Of a stretch of 43,946 nucleotides of DNA, positions 8,131 through 18,900 are shown piece after piece. Where the stretch lies: contig JASANZ010002087.1 in the NCBI GenBank assembly GCA_030849805.1, positions 1-43,946 on the forward strand, given 5' to 3'. Source of the DNA: Sergeia podlipaevii (Eukaryota > Euglenozoa > Kinetoplastea > Trypanosomatida > Trypanosomatidae). Each line of letters starts with the position of its first letter. The first letter of the stretch is position 1. Both the position numbers and the translations under genes were made by a program. The notes beneath the pieces were generated by a model. It saw only the letters and a program-made list of their open reading frames with translations, was not told the DNA's origin and ran no database searches.

Positions 8131-8694
8131 ATGCTTTCCGCTTTCAAAAAGTTTGGCAAAGGCGTGAGCAAAGCAGGCAAGACAGTTGGCAAGGGAATAG
8201 CACAGGCAGGGAGGAACATTGAGGAAAAGGTGAAGGAGGCAAATGCGACACCGGAGCGGAAAACACGAAAATCAAGCAGCACCGCCTCAACCATTGCTCC
8301 TCCTTCAGCGGAGAACCAGTCGGCGGCAACGACGCCTGCGCATGCAGATACAGATGGCGTGTCCTCCATTGCCGCAAACACCACCACTCCTGCTCTCTCA
8401 CCAAAGCAAGAGAAAGATGAGGAGAAGCAACAGCTTCACGATAAAGTCTCGGCCATCTCCGTTTTGGAGGAGGTCCCCATCCCTTCTCAGCAACGTGTTC
8501 TCGTTGATGATTCTCCGTCACCCGCAACGAAGCCTTCACGACGGTCCTCGCAGCCGTCCTCTGACATTGAGTTTGACATGAACGATAGCGACACTGGTGG
8601 CAACGATGCAAAGCCAGCAAAAAGCTCTATCGTTCGCGAGATGGCATCGGGTACCGCGGACGTAGGTGTCCCTCCACCGTCACCGTCGTCATAA
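8131..8694 (+). CDS. N-terminal part of an interrupted gene: amphipathic, Ser/Pro-rich protein ending at in-frame TAA
   Basis: An open frame of 187 residues from ATG 8131 to TAA 8692-8694. The N-terminus (residues 5-35) is a Lys/Gly-rich amphipathic segment made of two 11-residue repeats, GKG[VI]xxAG[KR]x[VI], at residues 9-19 and 20-30; such repeats can lie on membranes or lipid surfaces. The rest is low-complexity, rich in Ser, Thr, Pro, Lys and Glu, and likely disordered. Near the end is an IEFD motif that recurs twice after the stop. The frame after the TAA is the same frame, stays open for more than 1000 codons and continues the same composition and repeat. I therefore read this as the first part of one gene spanning 8131-11904 rather than a separate small gene. 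It could be translated alone as a short product. Function unknown. Confidence 0.65.
   Translation: MLSAFKKFGKGVSKAGKTVGKGIAQAGRNIEEKVKEANATPERKTRKSSSTASTIAPPSAENQSAATTPAHADTDGVSSIAANTTTPALSPKQEKDEEKQQLHDKVSAISVLEEVPIPSQQRVLVDDSPSPATKPSRRSSQPSSDIEFDMNDSDTGGNDAKPAKSSIVREMASGTADVGVPPPSPSS
8692..8694 (+). other. In-frame TAA interrupting the 8131-11904 reading frame
   Basis: The codons read TCG TCA TAA GAG AGA AGT ATT GAG. Upstream and downstream frames are identical. Protein motifs on both sides are repeats of each other (ATTGAGTTT at 8566, 8704 and 8791). TAA and TAG end other genes in this window normally, so a general reassignment of TAA is unlikely. Possible readings are a sequencing error, a nonsense allele, a young pseudogene or programmed readthrough. 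Confidence 0.85.
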
Positions 8695-8850
8695 GAGAGA
8701 AGTATTGAGTTTGACTTGGATACGGGGGGCACTGGGGATGCTAATAAGAGCAGGAGAGCTGCCTCCTCTATTGTGATAAGAGAAGAGTCCATTGAGTTTA
8801 ATCCCGAAGGCACCAGCACACCATCTCCTGCGCAGGAACCGGAAGGGAAA

Positions 8851-11800
8851 ATGCGTGTCAATAGTGGCAGTTCATCGTCAAGCGCCTCCCTGAGGCAGAC
8901 TGCCACTGAACGAGAGACGGATGTGAAGGACGGAAAGAAAAAAGAGACGAAGAAAGGGAAAGAGACCAGCGCGCAGGAGGAGGAAGATGCTCAGAGGAAG
9001 AGAAAGAAACGTTCCCTTTTGGTCAAGCGTTCACCTACGCCTCATGAGAGCACGAAGAAAAAAGGAGAGCCTGGGGAGGAGACTCGTGAGGTTCATCGCA
9101 CAACGAAGGATAAGGAGGCGAAAAAGAAGGAAGAGGCACCACTGACGCGCAAAGCGGATAAGGCACCAAAGCGTGCGCCGGATCGACCAGAAGTGAAGAA
9201 CACTTCCGCTAGGAACCAGAAGACACAGCGTGAGTCAGGCTCGCGGGTTTCCTCTGCTGCTGCTGCCAGCAGTCATCGTAGCGACAGCAGCAGCAGCAGC
9301 ATCCGTGCCACTTCACACAAGGTCGCTTTTCGTGCAGCAGAAGCAAGAGCAAGCGCTGCTCCCAGTACCTCAAGATCTCGTCGTAACTCTCACTCGTCTC
9401 AGCATTCCAGAGACCATCGTCGTCGTCGTCGCGGTTCGCACTACTCCTCCGGCATGGTGGACAGTGAAGAAGAGGACAACTACGACAACAGTAGTACCAA
9501 CTATGCGCGTATTATCAAGCAATGTAGAGAGGATGCACGCGCACTGGTCGAAGACAAGCGAAGGTCAAGAGCGGCATCTGCAGAGCGGGATCACGTGATG
9601 CGTGTACGTTCTGCAGGAAGCAGTAGCACACGCGCAAACGCGATGGATATTGATGGAGGAAGGCGCTGTAGTTATCTAGATAGTGCGACGGATGACGAGG
9701 GTGATGACAGGCGCAGACGCGTCCCTCAACACCTCATCAGAAATCGGTATGACGTGCGAGATCACGAACAGTGTGATAGCAGCAGGAGGGCCAGGAGGGG
9801 TAGCGGTGGCAACAGCGCGAGGCGTGAGTCTGACCACTATAAGGACGACAACTACTACTACTCCGGGGGAGGAAGAAGGGAGAGAAGATACAGCAGGGGC
9901 GGATATGGCTCCTTTGACGATGAGAATCATGACAGTGCCCTTGAAGTTTCTTTCAGACCTGCTGATGGACAGCTTTACCGAGGGACTCCTCGGCGCTCAA
10001 AGACCTGGACGGAGCGGGATGAGGCGTGGTATCAGCTCAACAGCTCTGGGCACGACATGCTGGAGAAGAGATTTGATGAAGCCTCAGGAAGCATTCCCAG
10101 CTCTCACTACCGCCAGCGGCAGCAGCAGCGGCGGCGGCGCAGCAACAGTGCCAGTGGGTTAGAGAGGCCGCACTCTTCTCGCTCACAGCCACTTCGCTCT
10201 CGTTCCACTGAAAACTACAGGGGACGGCGAGTAAGCCTTGGAAGCCAACGCTATACGGACAGTCCAAGTGAGCATTATCATTCTAGTGATGAAAGAAGAC
10301 GACGCTACAGTAGCGAGGACGACGATTACAGGGACAACTGCCGCCATCAGTCTCGTGATCGAAATAACGAACGAGCCACACGGGGGCGGCCGCAGCGTAC
10401 TGGCTCCTCTGCAGCTCAGCGTTCTTCTCTGCGCTCTGGGAGCCGACGAGGCGGCGATAGTGGTGCGCAGCCAGGTCGTCGTGTCTTATCTTCTCCATTG
10501 CGGGCAATATCACCAACGCGAAAGAGCCTTTCCAACGACCCGTGCACCGCCACTAACAGGCAAGGCAAAGAGGGGGAAGACGCTGATAGCGTTGACAGTG
10601 CTGGTAGTGCACGCGCACTGGTGGCGGTTACCGCACCAACGCCCACGAAGGAGCAGCTCCTGGATGACGTCGAGGATAAGTTGGACGTGCTAGCAGAGCA
10701 GATCGCCTACAACGATGCCGTGCTTGAGCAAGAGATGATGCGGAACCCATGGGAGAGGCTGTATCACCTCAACAATCGTCGGGAGCGCGACGAGCGACGT
10801 GCAACTTTGCTGCAGTATCATCGTCTGGAGAAGATACGGGAAAAGCTCTCTACTGGGGCCTTTGACCGTGAAGTGCGGGAGCATGAGCAACGCCGCCACG
10901 AGCGAGAAGACATTCTTACAAATCCAGACTCCGTGTACATGCGGCTGTACAACAGTCCACGACGGCGTGGCGAAAGCGACGGGGGCCAGACACCACGAGG
11001 CGCTGGCGGCAGCCGTGCGCGCTCGTCATCGGCGAACGCTATTAGTAGTGCACGCCACAGCGCTGACAAGAGCATCAACGCGACGGTTCTCTCACACAGG
11101 AGCAACAAGAGCAGGTCCTCCTCTGCGAGCAATAAGAGCATGACACGAGATAGTGGATATCTCGATGGCATGTTCAACCGTCTTTATAACGATGCAGTGG
11201 TGGCACAGGAACGCAAGAACGACATGATGGCGGCGGCAGAGCGTGAGCGGCGGCAGCAGGAGCGCGAAGGCTTTCTTGTGGGTCGTCTTCTTTCGCGTAT
11301 GGAACTGAATCCTGCTTACAGGACGCTGACTGCGACGCAGCGGGAAGCAACGGCCAAAGCTGAGGTGCAGAAGCACATGAAGGAGGACTGGGCAAAAAGG
11401 GGAGAAGGGCAGGGGGAAGAGGGAGGCAACGAAATAGAAGTCAACCAATTTGAGCGAAACCTGGTACAAGGCAAGCGCCTCACACCGAGAGAACAGAAGA
11501 TGATGTCATGGCGCCTCTTCAAGCACGGCTATCAGCCTCGCGCGAAACTTGAAGCTCTTAAAGCCAAAGGGGAGCTCAAGGATTGCACCTTCAAGCCCCA
11601 AGTCAACGAATATCCCCCCGCATACAAGCAACAAAGCAAGCTCGATAGCATATCCGACAGTGACGAAGAGAACACGGAGACTGTAACGGATGAGAGCCGG
11701 CAGCCGCGAAAGGACCGGTGCAAGGAGTTGTACAAGAAAGCGCAGCAGAGTACAATGAATAGCGAAAAGGCAAGGGAGGAGAAAAAGCGCGCTATGCGCC

Positions 11801-11904
11801 TTGACATTCTCAAAAGCCGGCTTGCCAATGACCACCACTTCCGTCGTCGTGTGCAGCTTGATCCTTCACTCGCCGATCGTTTCATGAAGTCTCTCGCTAT
11901 ATAA
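8851..11904 (+). CDS. Main part of the interrupted gene: Arg/Ser-rich protein with C-terminal RLY-type motifs
   Basis: The frame is open from 8695 to TAA 11902-11904, which is followed at once by TAG. The first ATG is 8851, but I believe translation belongs with the part beginning at 8131 (1258 codons in all, counting the TAA). Positions below are codons from 8131. Codons about 190-840 are low-complexity: Lys/Glu-rich first, then Arg/Ser/Asp/Tyr-rich with many RRR and SRSR-like stretches, probably disordered and phosphorylated. From about 870 the sequence becomes structured and helical, with repeated RLY/ELY motifs at about 875 (ERLYHLNNRR), 939 (MRLYNSPRR), 1015 (NRLYND) and 1199 (KELYKKAQQ), and a TFKPQVN motif near 1154. 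Such motifs are familiar from cytoskeletal and flagellar proteins of protists, so a cytoskeletal or basal-body role is a guess. It is intact apart from the TAA. Confidence 0.7.
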   Translation: MRVNSGSSSSSASLRQTATERETDVKDGKKKETKKGKETSAQEEEDAQRKRKKRSLLVKRSPTPHESTKKKGEPGEETREVHRTTKDKEAKKKEEAPLTRKADKAPKRAPDRPEVKNTSARNQKTQRESGSRVSSAAAASSHRSDSSSSSIRATSHKVAFRAAEARASAAPSTSRSRRNSHSSQHSRDHRRRRRGSHYSSGMVDSEEEDNYDNSSTNYARIIKQCREDARALVEDKRRSRAASAERDHVMRVRSAGSSSTRANAMDIDGGRRCSYLDSATDDEGDDRRRRVPQHLIRNRYDVRDHEQCDSSRRARRGSGGNSARRESDHYKDDNYYYSGGGRRERRYSRGGYGSFDDENHDSALEVSFRPADGQLYRGTPRRSKTWTERDEAWYQLNSSGHDMLEKRFDEASGSIPSSHYRQRQQQRRRRSNSASGLERPHSSRSQPLRSRSTENYRGRRVSLGSQRYTDSPSEHYHSSDERRRRYSSEDDDYRDNCRHQSRDRNNERATRGRPQRTGSSAAQRSSLRSGSRRGGDSGAQPGRRVLSSPLRAISPTRKSLSNDPCTATNRQGKEGEDADSVDSAGSARALVAVTAPTPTKEQLLDDVEDKLDVLAEQIAYNDAVLEQEMMRNPWERLYHLNNRRERDERRATLLQYHRLEKIREKLSTGAFDREVREHEQRRHEREDILTNPDSVYMRLYNSPRRRGESDGGQTPRGAGGSRARSSSANAISSARHSADKSINATVLSHRSNKSRSSSASNKSMTRDSGYLDGMFNRLYNDAVVAQERKNDMMAAAERERRQQEREGFLVGRLLSRMELNPAYRTLTATQREATAKAEVQKHMKEDWAKRGEGQGEEGGNEIEVNQFERNLVQGKRLTPREQKMMSWRLFKHGYQPRAKLEALKAKGELKDCTFKPQVNEYPPAYKQQSKLDSISDSDEENTETVTDESRQPRKDRCKELYKKAQQSTMNSEKAREEKKRAMRLDILKSRLANDHHFRRRVQLDPSLADRFMKSLAI

Positions 11905-12995
11905 TAGTTCAAAAAATAAGAGAAAGGGGGGAGAAAGTGAAACAGTTATTGTTGTCTTTCATGGCTTTGTTTTACGAATCCCAACATCAATACTCCTCTT
12001 ATCTTCTCTTAGCTATTTTTTCTGTATCCCCCCCTTCTATATTTTAATTGTTGCTAGTTGTTGTTGTATCTCTGCTACTATTCGTGTGTGTTGGTACTGA
12101 ACGTGACCTTTTTTATTTGGCTCTCATGAAACTTGTATTATTATTATTCCCTTTTTGTTTGTGTTGCTTTTGTGTGTGAGGGGTTGTACATTATTCGCAT
12201 ATATATATTTTTCTCACTATTCACTTTCTCAGTGAAGTATTCTTGCTTGCGGTGCTTGTTTATTTTTTTTTTCTAGAACTATTGTTTTCTTTTGTATGGA
12301 TTCATCAATACTAAAAAATACTCTCAACAAAACAAGTTAGTTTTATATGCGCTTTGTTCCCAAATAAAAGGTGTGTTTTTGCATGCATGCTCAAACTTTA
12401 TGCTAGGGATTTTTCCCATCATGCCTCCGTCGCCTAAGTGAAAACAAAAAAGTAAACTCCATTTCCTTTACATACTCTATTTTTTTTTTTTTACTTTACT
12501 TCCCTCCTTTTTTCATTTTTTTTTTATTAACTATTTTCTTGTTTATCTTTATTTTTGAGAAGTTGTGTCTTGCATCTTTTGCCGGTGCATTGCGCAGTTA
12601 AAGTATACACTTTAAAGGAGGCGCAGCACAAGCTCATATCCGTCAATATATATTTTTTTGTTTTGTTTTTACTTCCTCTACTAGGTTTTTTTTATTCTTC
12701 TTCTTTGCGAACTGCATTATCAACAAACGAAAAAAAAAAGGAAGATAGTATTTACTTTCTTGCACGTGCCTTCTGCTTTCATTACGCGCGGGCGTAACTG
12801 CCGATCCTTTTCTTTCTTTTTTTTTTCCTTTTTTTTGATAAGAAGGAAAAAGGAAAGCGAAAAAGTGGGAGTAATATAGGAAAAGAGTAACCTACATACT
12901 CCAGTTTTCAGACTTTCACACACATTTACACACAAGAAGACCACAGAGAAGAGGAAGAAGAAGAAGAAGCGCGTAGTGTCAATCAGAAAGCCCAC
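11905..12995 (+). other. Spacer upstream of the TmcB-like gene
   Basis: About 1.09 kb of AT- and T-rich sequence with no convincing gene. It contains 3' UTR-like sequence, several T runs (near 12263, 12480 and 12518), a strong pyrimidine tract at 12804-12838 with AG at 12841-12842, and a purine-rich leader ending in an AAG-type repeat near 12951-12969. Confidence 0.6.
12801..12842 (+). promoter_or_regulatory. Predicted trans-splice acceptor for the TmcB-like gene
   Basis: A long C/T tract ends in T8 and is followed by the first AG at 12841-12842, giving a leader of about 153 bases before ATG 12996. Confidence 0.6.
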
Positions 12996-15900
12996 ATGTC
13001 ACAATCTGCGATCTCTGCAAAGAGTTTGCACCAAAACATGGTGCGGTCCAAGACCGTTCTGACTGTCTTCCATACGCTGCATATAATGATGGAAAAGGTG
13101 AAGCCATATCCCATTTTCTTGACCTACGCTGGTATGTTTATCTGCCAGATGCAGTACCTCTTCCTAGCCTTTAGTCCCGCGTACCAATACAACTCGATCA
13201 TTGCAAAGCAGTTGGCTTTGTTTGTCGGCGTCTTCGCCGGTCCACTATTTGACCGCGACTATGGACCAGTTCCTCTCACCGTATACACAGCGGTGCTTGC
13301 CATCTTTTTTGGATTGCTTCTCATGGGCTTCATTCTTCTTATAGTGGCCTTGGTGTTTGGGCATCTCTTAGAGCATCGAAGTTTTCTCTTGGCCCTCCAT
13401 GTGGTCCTCAATATAATCAGCGGGTGGATGTACATTCCCCTCTTGAATCTCTTTCTTGGTGCGATGATGTGTAAAGACGGGCAAGTACTCAACTTTTCAG
13501 AGTCCAAGTGCAATACACCCATGCACCTCACGAACCTTATTCTGGGAAGCACAGGCATCGTCATTACGTTTGGTATATCGCTGATCATGTGTTGGGAGTA
13601 CGATCTTAATCCGCTGTCAACACACCCCCTCGCCCGCGCTCACGGCTACTTTGATATTGTCTTTTTGATTTTCAAGACAGCTCTCATTATCTTCTATAAC
13701 ATCCTTGTGATGTCGGGAAACATTGGTGCGTATGGCGTTCTTTGCGCGATATCCTCTCTGTTGCTGATTCTTATCATCATCAATATGCTACCCTACTACC
13801 ATATTTCCACTACTTCTCTTATGACGGGTATCTTTTCGGCTGTGATGGCGGTTTCCATCATCAACTCTCTCTACGGGTTCAATGTGGATGGCCTGGGTGG
13901 CACAGTTTACAGTGCTCACTGCTTCCTGACACTCTGCGTACTACCCATGGCGTGGCTTTTTGGCTTCTGTCTGGGGCCTTTTCGTGTCAACAGCGAGTTT
14001 GCCAGCAAGCTGGGTGGATTGTTTTACTACGGCGTGACTGCTGAGCACGTAGCGCAAATCCCTTTCCCTCGCACGCTACGCGCCAGTGAGGCAAATGTAG
14101 TTTCTGTCAACCTACGCAACCTCGAGAAGGAACTTATTCAGGAAATGTCGATTGAGGAAGGTAACGCTGTGAAGCATCCTTCATCTGACAGCGGCGAGGC
14201 AGCAGTCAAAAGCTCCGTGCAGGCCACCTCTGACAACAGCGATGCCTACGAGTCGATCGTAAATCGCCGCAGCGTGGAGTTTCTTATTCCGTATCTTCAT
14301 CGCGTCATCTTCGTCACTGACACTGAAGTCTCTACCCGCTTTCTGCATCACTACACTACCTCTACTGGAGAGGTTGTCCGTCACTCTGCTGCCCAGCTTG
14401 CCTTTGCGCTACGGCTCTACTTCCGCGGCCTGGTGCACTTCAGGCAGTCAGGGTATGTGTCGGTGTCACTCGGGTGGTTTCTTTACATTTACTGCAACCG
14501 CACTGGCGCTGTGATGGAGCTACTTCGCGAGCTCGAGAACCGCAGGCATGTAAATCTGGACTACATGGTGATGTTTAAGGCGTACCGGCTTGAGGCGTGC
14601 GCAAAGGAGGCACTTGGGTACCGTGATGCGGCGCATCTCTTCGCCCTGCAGCGTGCGCGACAACATCATCGTCAAGCCATCGCTACCACTGAGCGTTTTT
14701 GGTCTTCGCTGAACCGCAAAGAAGATGCCCTTACACTGATCCTTATCAATAGCCAGCTTGCACAGCAGCGCTCAGCGGCAACATCCGAATACCGCCTTGC
14801 CGTCTCCACGAGCCAGGAGGACCGCACCACGCTCTACTCTCTCTCCGCGTTTGTAGAGGATTTGTACAATGAGAAGGATGTCGCGCAGGAGTTGCGCAAC
14901 ACCATTGATGAGATTGAGTTGCAGAAGAAGAATAACATGATGCGCGGCGCTGCGAGGTCAAATCACTCGAAGCATCACGTGAACTTCAATGAAGTGCTTG
15001 CAGCGACGAAGATGGACCGGGCTGCGAAGAATCAAAACCGCAGCTTTGAAAAAATTCTCTTCATGATTCTTATCTACGGCGGCATTTTTATTGCTCTTGT
15101 TGCAAGTGCTGTCTTAATGGCGCTCAGTATCCACAATGCCAAGGTGTCGACCCGCAGCGCGCTCGCCATGGTAAACGCCAACATGGCTCGAGCATACGGT
15201 TATTCAGCGTCCTACAACTCTATGCTGGCCAGCATCTTCTACTATGAGAACAGCTGTGCAACGTCATCAACCGCGTGCTCAAGCAATCTTGACTATATTG
15301 AGATGCTGCAAAGCGTATCAAGCGCAGAAATGAACATGCGCATCCAACAAAACATTGCCACCTACGGCGATCATGGCCCTTCTCTTTCCAGCAGGGCTTA
15401 CAATTTTCTCGTTAATGGCATGCTTCTTGTGCGCTTTAATCCGCAAGGCAAAGGCATGTACGACGGTACAATGTGCTGCAAAGATGGTATTTCTGTCACT
15501 CTCTACGCCAAGCTGACAAGCGTGTTGGAGGGTATTCTGATACCGATGGTGCAGTGGATCGCTGTGCCACACACAAGCGGCTACATCACCACTATGGTTA
15601 ATCGCATGCAGCACACGCAAACGTATATGCACTACATGCAGTTTGTCACGGATGGTGACATGGACACGGTGATGGACAGCCTAGTCAGTCTTTGCAAGGC
15701 CACGTTTGCCGACCTGAATGATTTGAAGATATCAATGCTTTCTGGTATGATTGCCTGCCTTGTCATCATTATCATTGCCCTTGCAGTTACTGTGGCAGCG
15801 TTCTACATCAACGTGGAATGGATTGCAAAGAATCGTATTATGATGATGGGGCTCTTCACGTCTATTCCGACCATTTTTGTAGAGCAGCTGCGTGAGCAGA

Positions 15901-18900
15901 CTGAGAACCGGCTTGTAGCCTTTGAAGTGAGCACTGATGTACGCGAAGATGGAGAGGACTTGCAGTTGGCCAGCCAAGGTGATGATGAATACAGCGATGA
16001 TGCCGAAGAACCCATAGCGGGCATGAACAGATTGCGCAGCAGCACTCGACGCAGCGGCGATGCAATGCGTGAGGCCAACTCCTCCTATGTAGCTACGCTG
16101 CTTCAGAGCAAACCTCAGCGCTCGTGCTTTAAGGTTGGCGCCACCTCCTCCTCCTCGCCACGTGGCCCTGTCGCTGCTTCCATCAAATCTGTGCATTTCC
16201 GCCTTACGCAGCGAGATCTGGCTGATCGCCCGCGCGCACGGCTGTACGAACCCAAGGTACACGTTTCAGGGAAGGAACTAATTGAGGAGTTTGAAAAGAA
16301 TCTTGTTGAGCTTGACGACGAAGTAAGCAAAGAAAAGCAAATGTGTGCACAGCAACTCCGTGACGCCAACACTGTTCGGAAGATCAACACAAGCTACCGT
16401 GTGCAGTGGTCGCAGATCAAGGAGCGCATGGCAGCGTGGAACACCAATACCTCTCTCTTCAAAAAGCTCTACCATGGCGTGTTGATTCCAGTACTGCTAA
16501 TGCTATCTGCGGTGACGCTCACTCTTGTTGCGATCGCATTCACCGCAACGGCGGAGACGATTATCAATGAAACAAACGGCATAGCGGGATTGAGCCAGTT
16601 GTATGAGTACGTCGCCCAATTTTACAGTTTCGACTTTGACGTTTCTTCATTTTGCAACTTTTTCTATACCGATGCGCGTGATAGAGTCGTGGAGTACGCC
16701 TTCGTCTCTTCCAGCTACCAGTCCATCGTCGCACGCATGGCCAAGCAGTACGACACTACCATTCTAGATGTGGCAAGCGAGATGAACACGCTGATGTCCG
16801 TAACGCTTCGCCCTGTGTTGTCGGACATTATCTATGCTTCCCTTGGTGCTCGCGGTGGCTACGCATTGGGAAGTTACGATATTATCAGATCGCCATATCT
16901 GTCCACATTTAGTTATGGACAGGGTGATTCAGATCCGGTCTTGCTCTCCAATTTCTATCCAAGCGCGTTTTCGGATCCCGAGGAGTACACTATCCCCATG
17001 TTAGAGGACATGCCTGATGGCGCCGGTCAATTCTACGGCGAAGTATTACCGCTGCATCGTCGTGACCGTTTCTTCGTCGATTCGGCGAATATTTACAATG
17101 CACTGTCGTCCTCAGCGAACCATGCCTTTCTCATCTGTGACGGGGCGCTGGAGAGTACTATGAGTACCTCCCGCACGTTAGACATCGTCTCCATCATTTT
17201 TTCCCCTCTAGTGACAATAGGGGCTAGTGCGGCCTTGTACGTTGCGCGCAAGCGCAAGCTGGGCAGGGTGCTCAATATAACACTGTTCATTGGTGTAATA
17301 GCATCTGTCGTTTCTGTCGCTCTTTGTGTTGCACTATACTTTGAACACGCTCGAAGGGGAAGTCTTAATTGGACGCATCGTGGTCTGGATGCGACTGGCC
17401 AGTTTTTCAGCCTCTTTTTCAACCGCATGGCGCGTTTAGAGCAGTACTTCCACTACGACCGTCCTAATGTTATCTTGGAAATCATGGCCGCCGCTCCAAT
17501 GTTCATCGAAAAAACATTGGACGTCACCTTGAATGGCAAGACCACGCTTGCGAGCATTGCTTCAGTCGACGATATCGTGAAAGCAGACCAGAATTACTGG
17601 CGGATTCAGCAGATTGCGATGCTTCTCGCTTATTGTGGGCACTTTAAGATCCAGAATCCCACCGGAGCTCCAAATGATTGTCTCGCAACGTCGCCAGTTT
17701 CTAATACCTGGTACAACGCCGCTACAGAAGAAACGTACGAGTCGGACGTTATTCGCTACGGGAAAGACCACCCAACTCTTCACTACACCAATACGTTCAA
17801 CGATCTGCAGCGGCCAGGCAATGATCTTCTTGATATGGCACGCTTCACCGTTTTTGGTCTCCGCGGCAGTGATTACTTCAAAGAGGTGTGTGCAGCAGTC
17901 GACGCCGCCACCTCCAGTGTCGCGGCAGCCAGTCTTGTCGCGGTCAAGAAGGACAACAGCATAGACCGCACCCTCGGTATCGCCACCATCACCATGCTGT
18001 CTGTCATGGTGTTATGCTTTCTCGTCGCTACGCTTCTTCCCGCTGCGAAGTTCATTCGCGGTGTCGCACAGGGTCGCAACTGTGAGACCGTCAGCGCCAC
18101 TGTGAAGGTGTCCTATGGGAGCCTGCTCACCAAAGTGAATATCTGCGGTGGCGTGTTTGTTGTTCTTGCAGTACTCCAGTTTGCGCTTGCAGTGGCACCG
18201 CTGGGGAGTGGCAAGCAAGCCTCGGATATCTGTCATCACTCTGCCCTTCGTGTTGCGGAGCTCACGCGGTCCATGGCACTTGTCACGTACGGAGCACACG
18301 CCGTCAACGCTCAGTCGCCAGATCTTGCCAGTACGGCATTTGCATCGCTCGCTTCCTCTGTGGAGCAGCTTGAGGACTCGCGTCAGTATCTCTACTTCCG
18401 TGATGATGCCGCAAGCAACGCCTATGGCAAGGTGCCCAGCTTGACGGACAGACAGCGACAGATTATGTTTACGCCTTTTGGTGGCGGCCGCACGACCATT
18501 GATGGCCTTTACACGCAGTTCATCTCCATTCTCAAGGACCTTCTTGCGTTCAAACCAATTACAGAGCTATCTCCTCCGAATGCTCCGGTGAACCCCAAGA
18601 ACACCTTTGTACTGTCAGAGGACCAGGTGGACTGGGTAAACAGCCATGTGAAAACTCTCACAAACACATACACTGATGTTATTGACGGTCTTGAGCAGAG
18701 CACGGCTCTATATGAATCACAAGTCCCGAGCCAGCTGTACGCTACCATGGTGCCAGCCATTGTGATATTTGTTGTGACGTTGATAGTCATGTCGCTAGCT
18801 GCGATTTTTATCATTCCCAAGTACTTTAACGAAGTCGATAAGGGAGAAGAAGAAACCCGTCTGCTGCTCAAGGCTGCGCCTAAAGTGGTGCACGACGCCG

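Noticed and set aside
8692..8694. Nuclear reassignment of TAA to a sense codon, as known in Blastocrithidia
   Set aside because: Long genes here contain no internal TAA, and TAA or TAG ends all the other genes.
8695..8850. Treating the frame after the TAA as a separate gene with its own mRNA
   Set aside because: No polypyrimidine-AG signal between the frames, the same frame on both sides, and repeats shared across the stop. It is still listed as its own CDS because the stop is real in this sequence.
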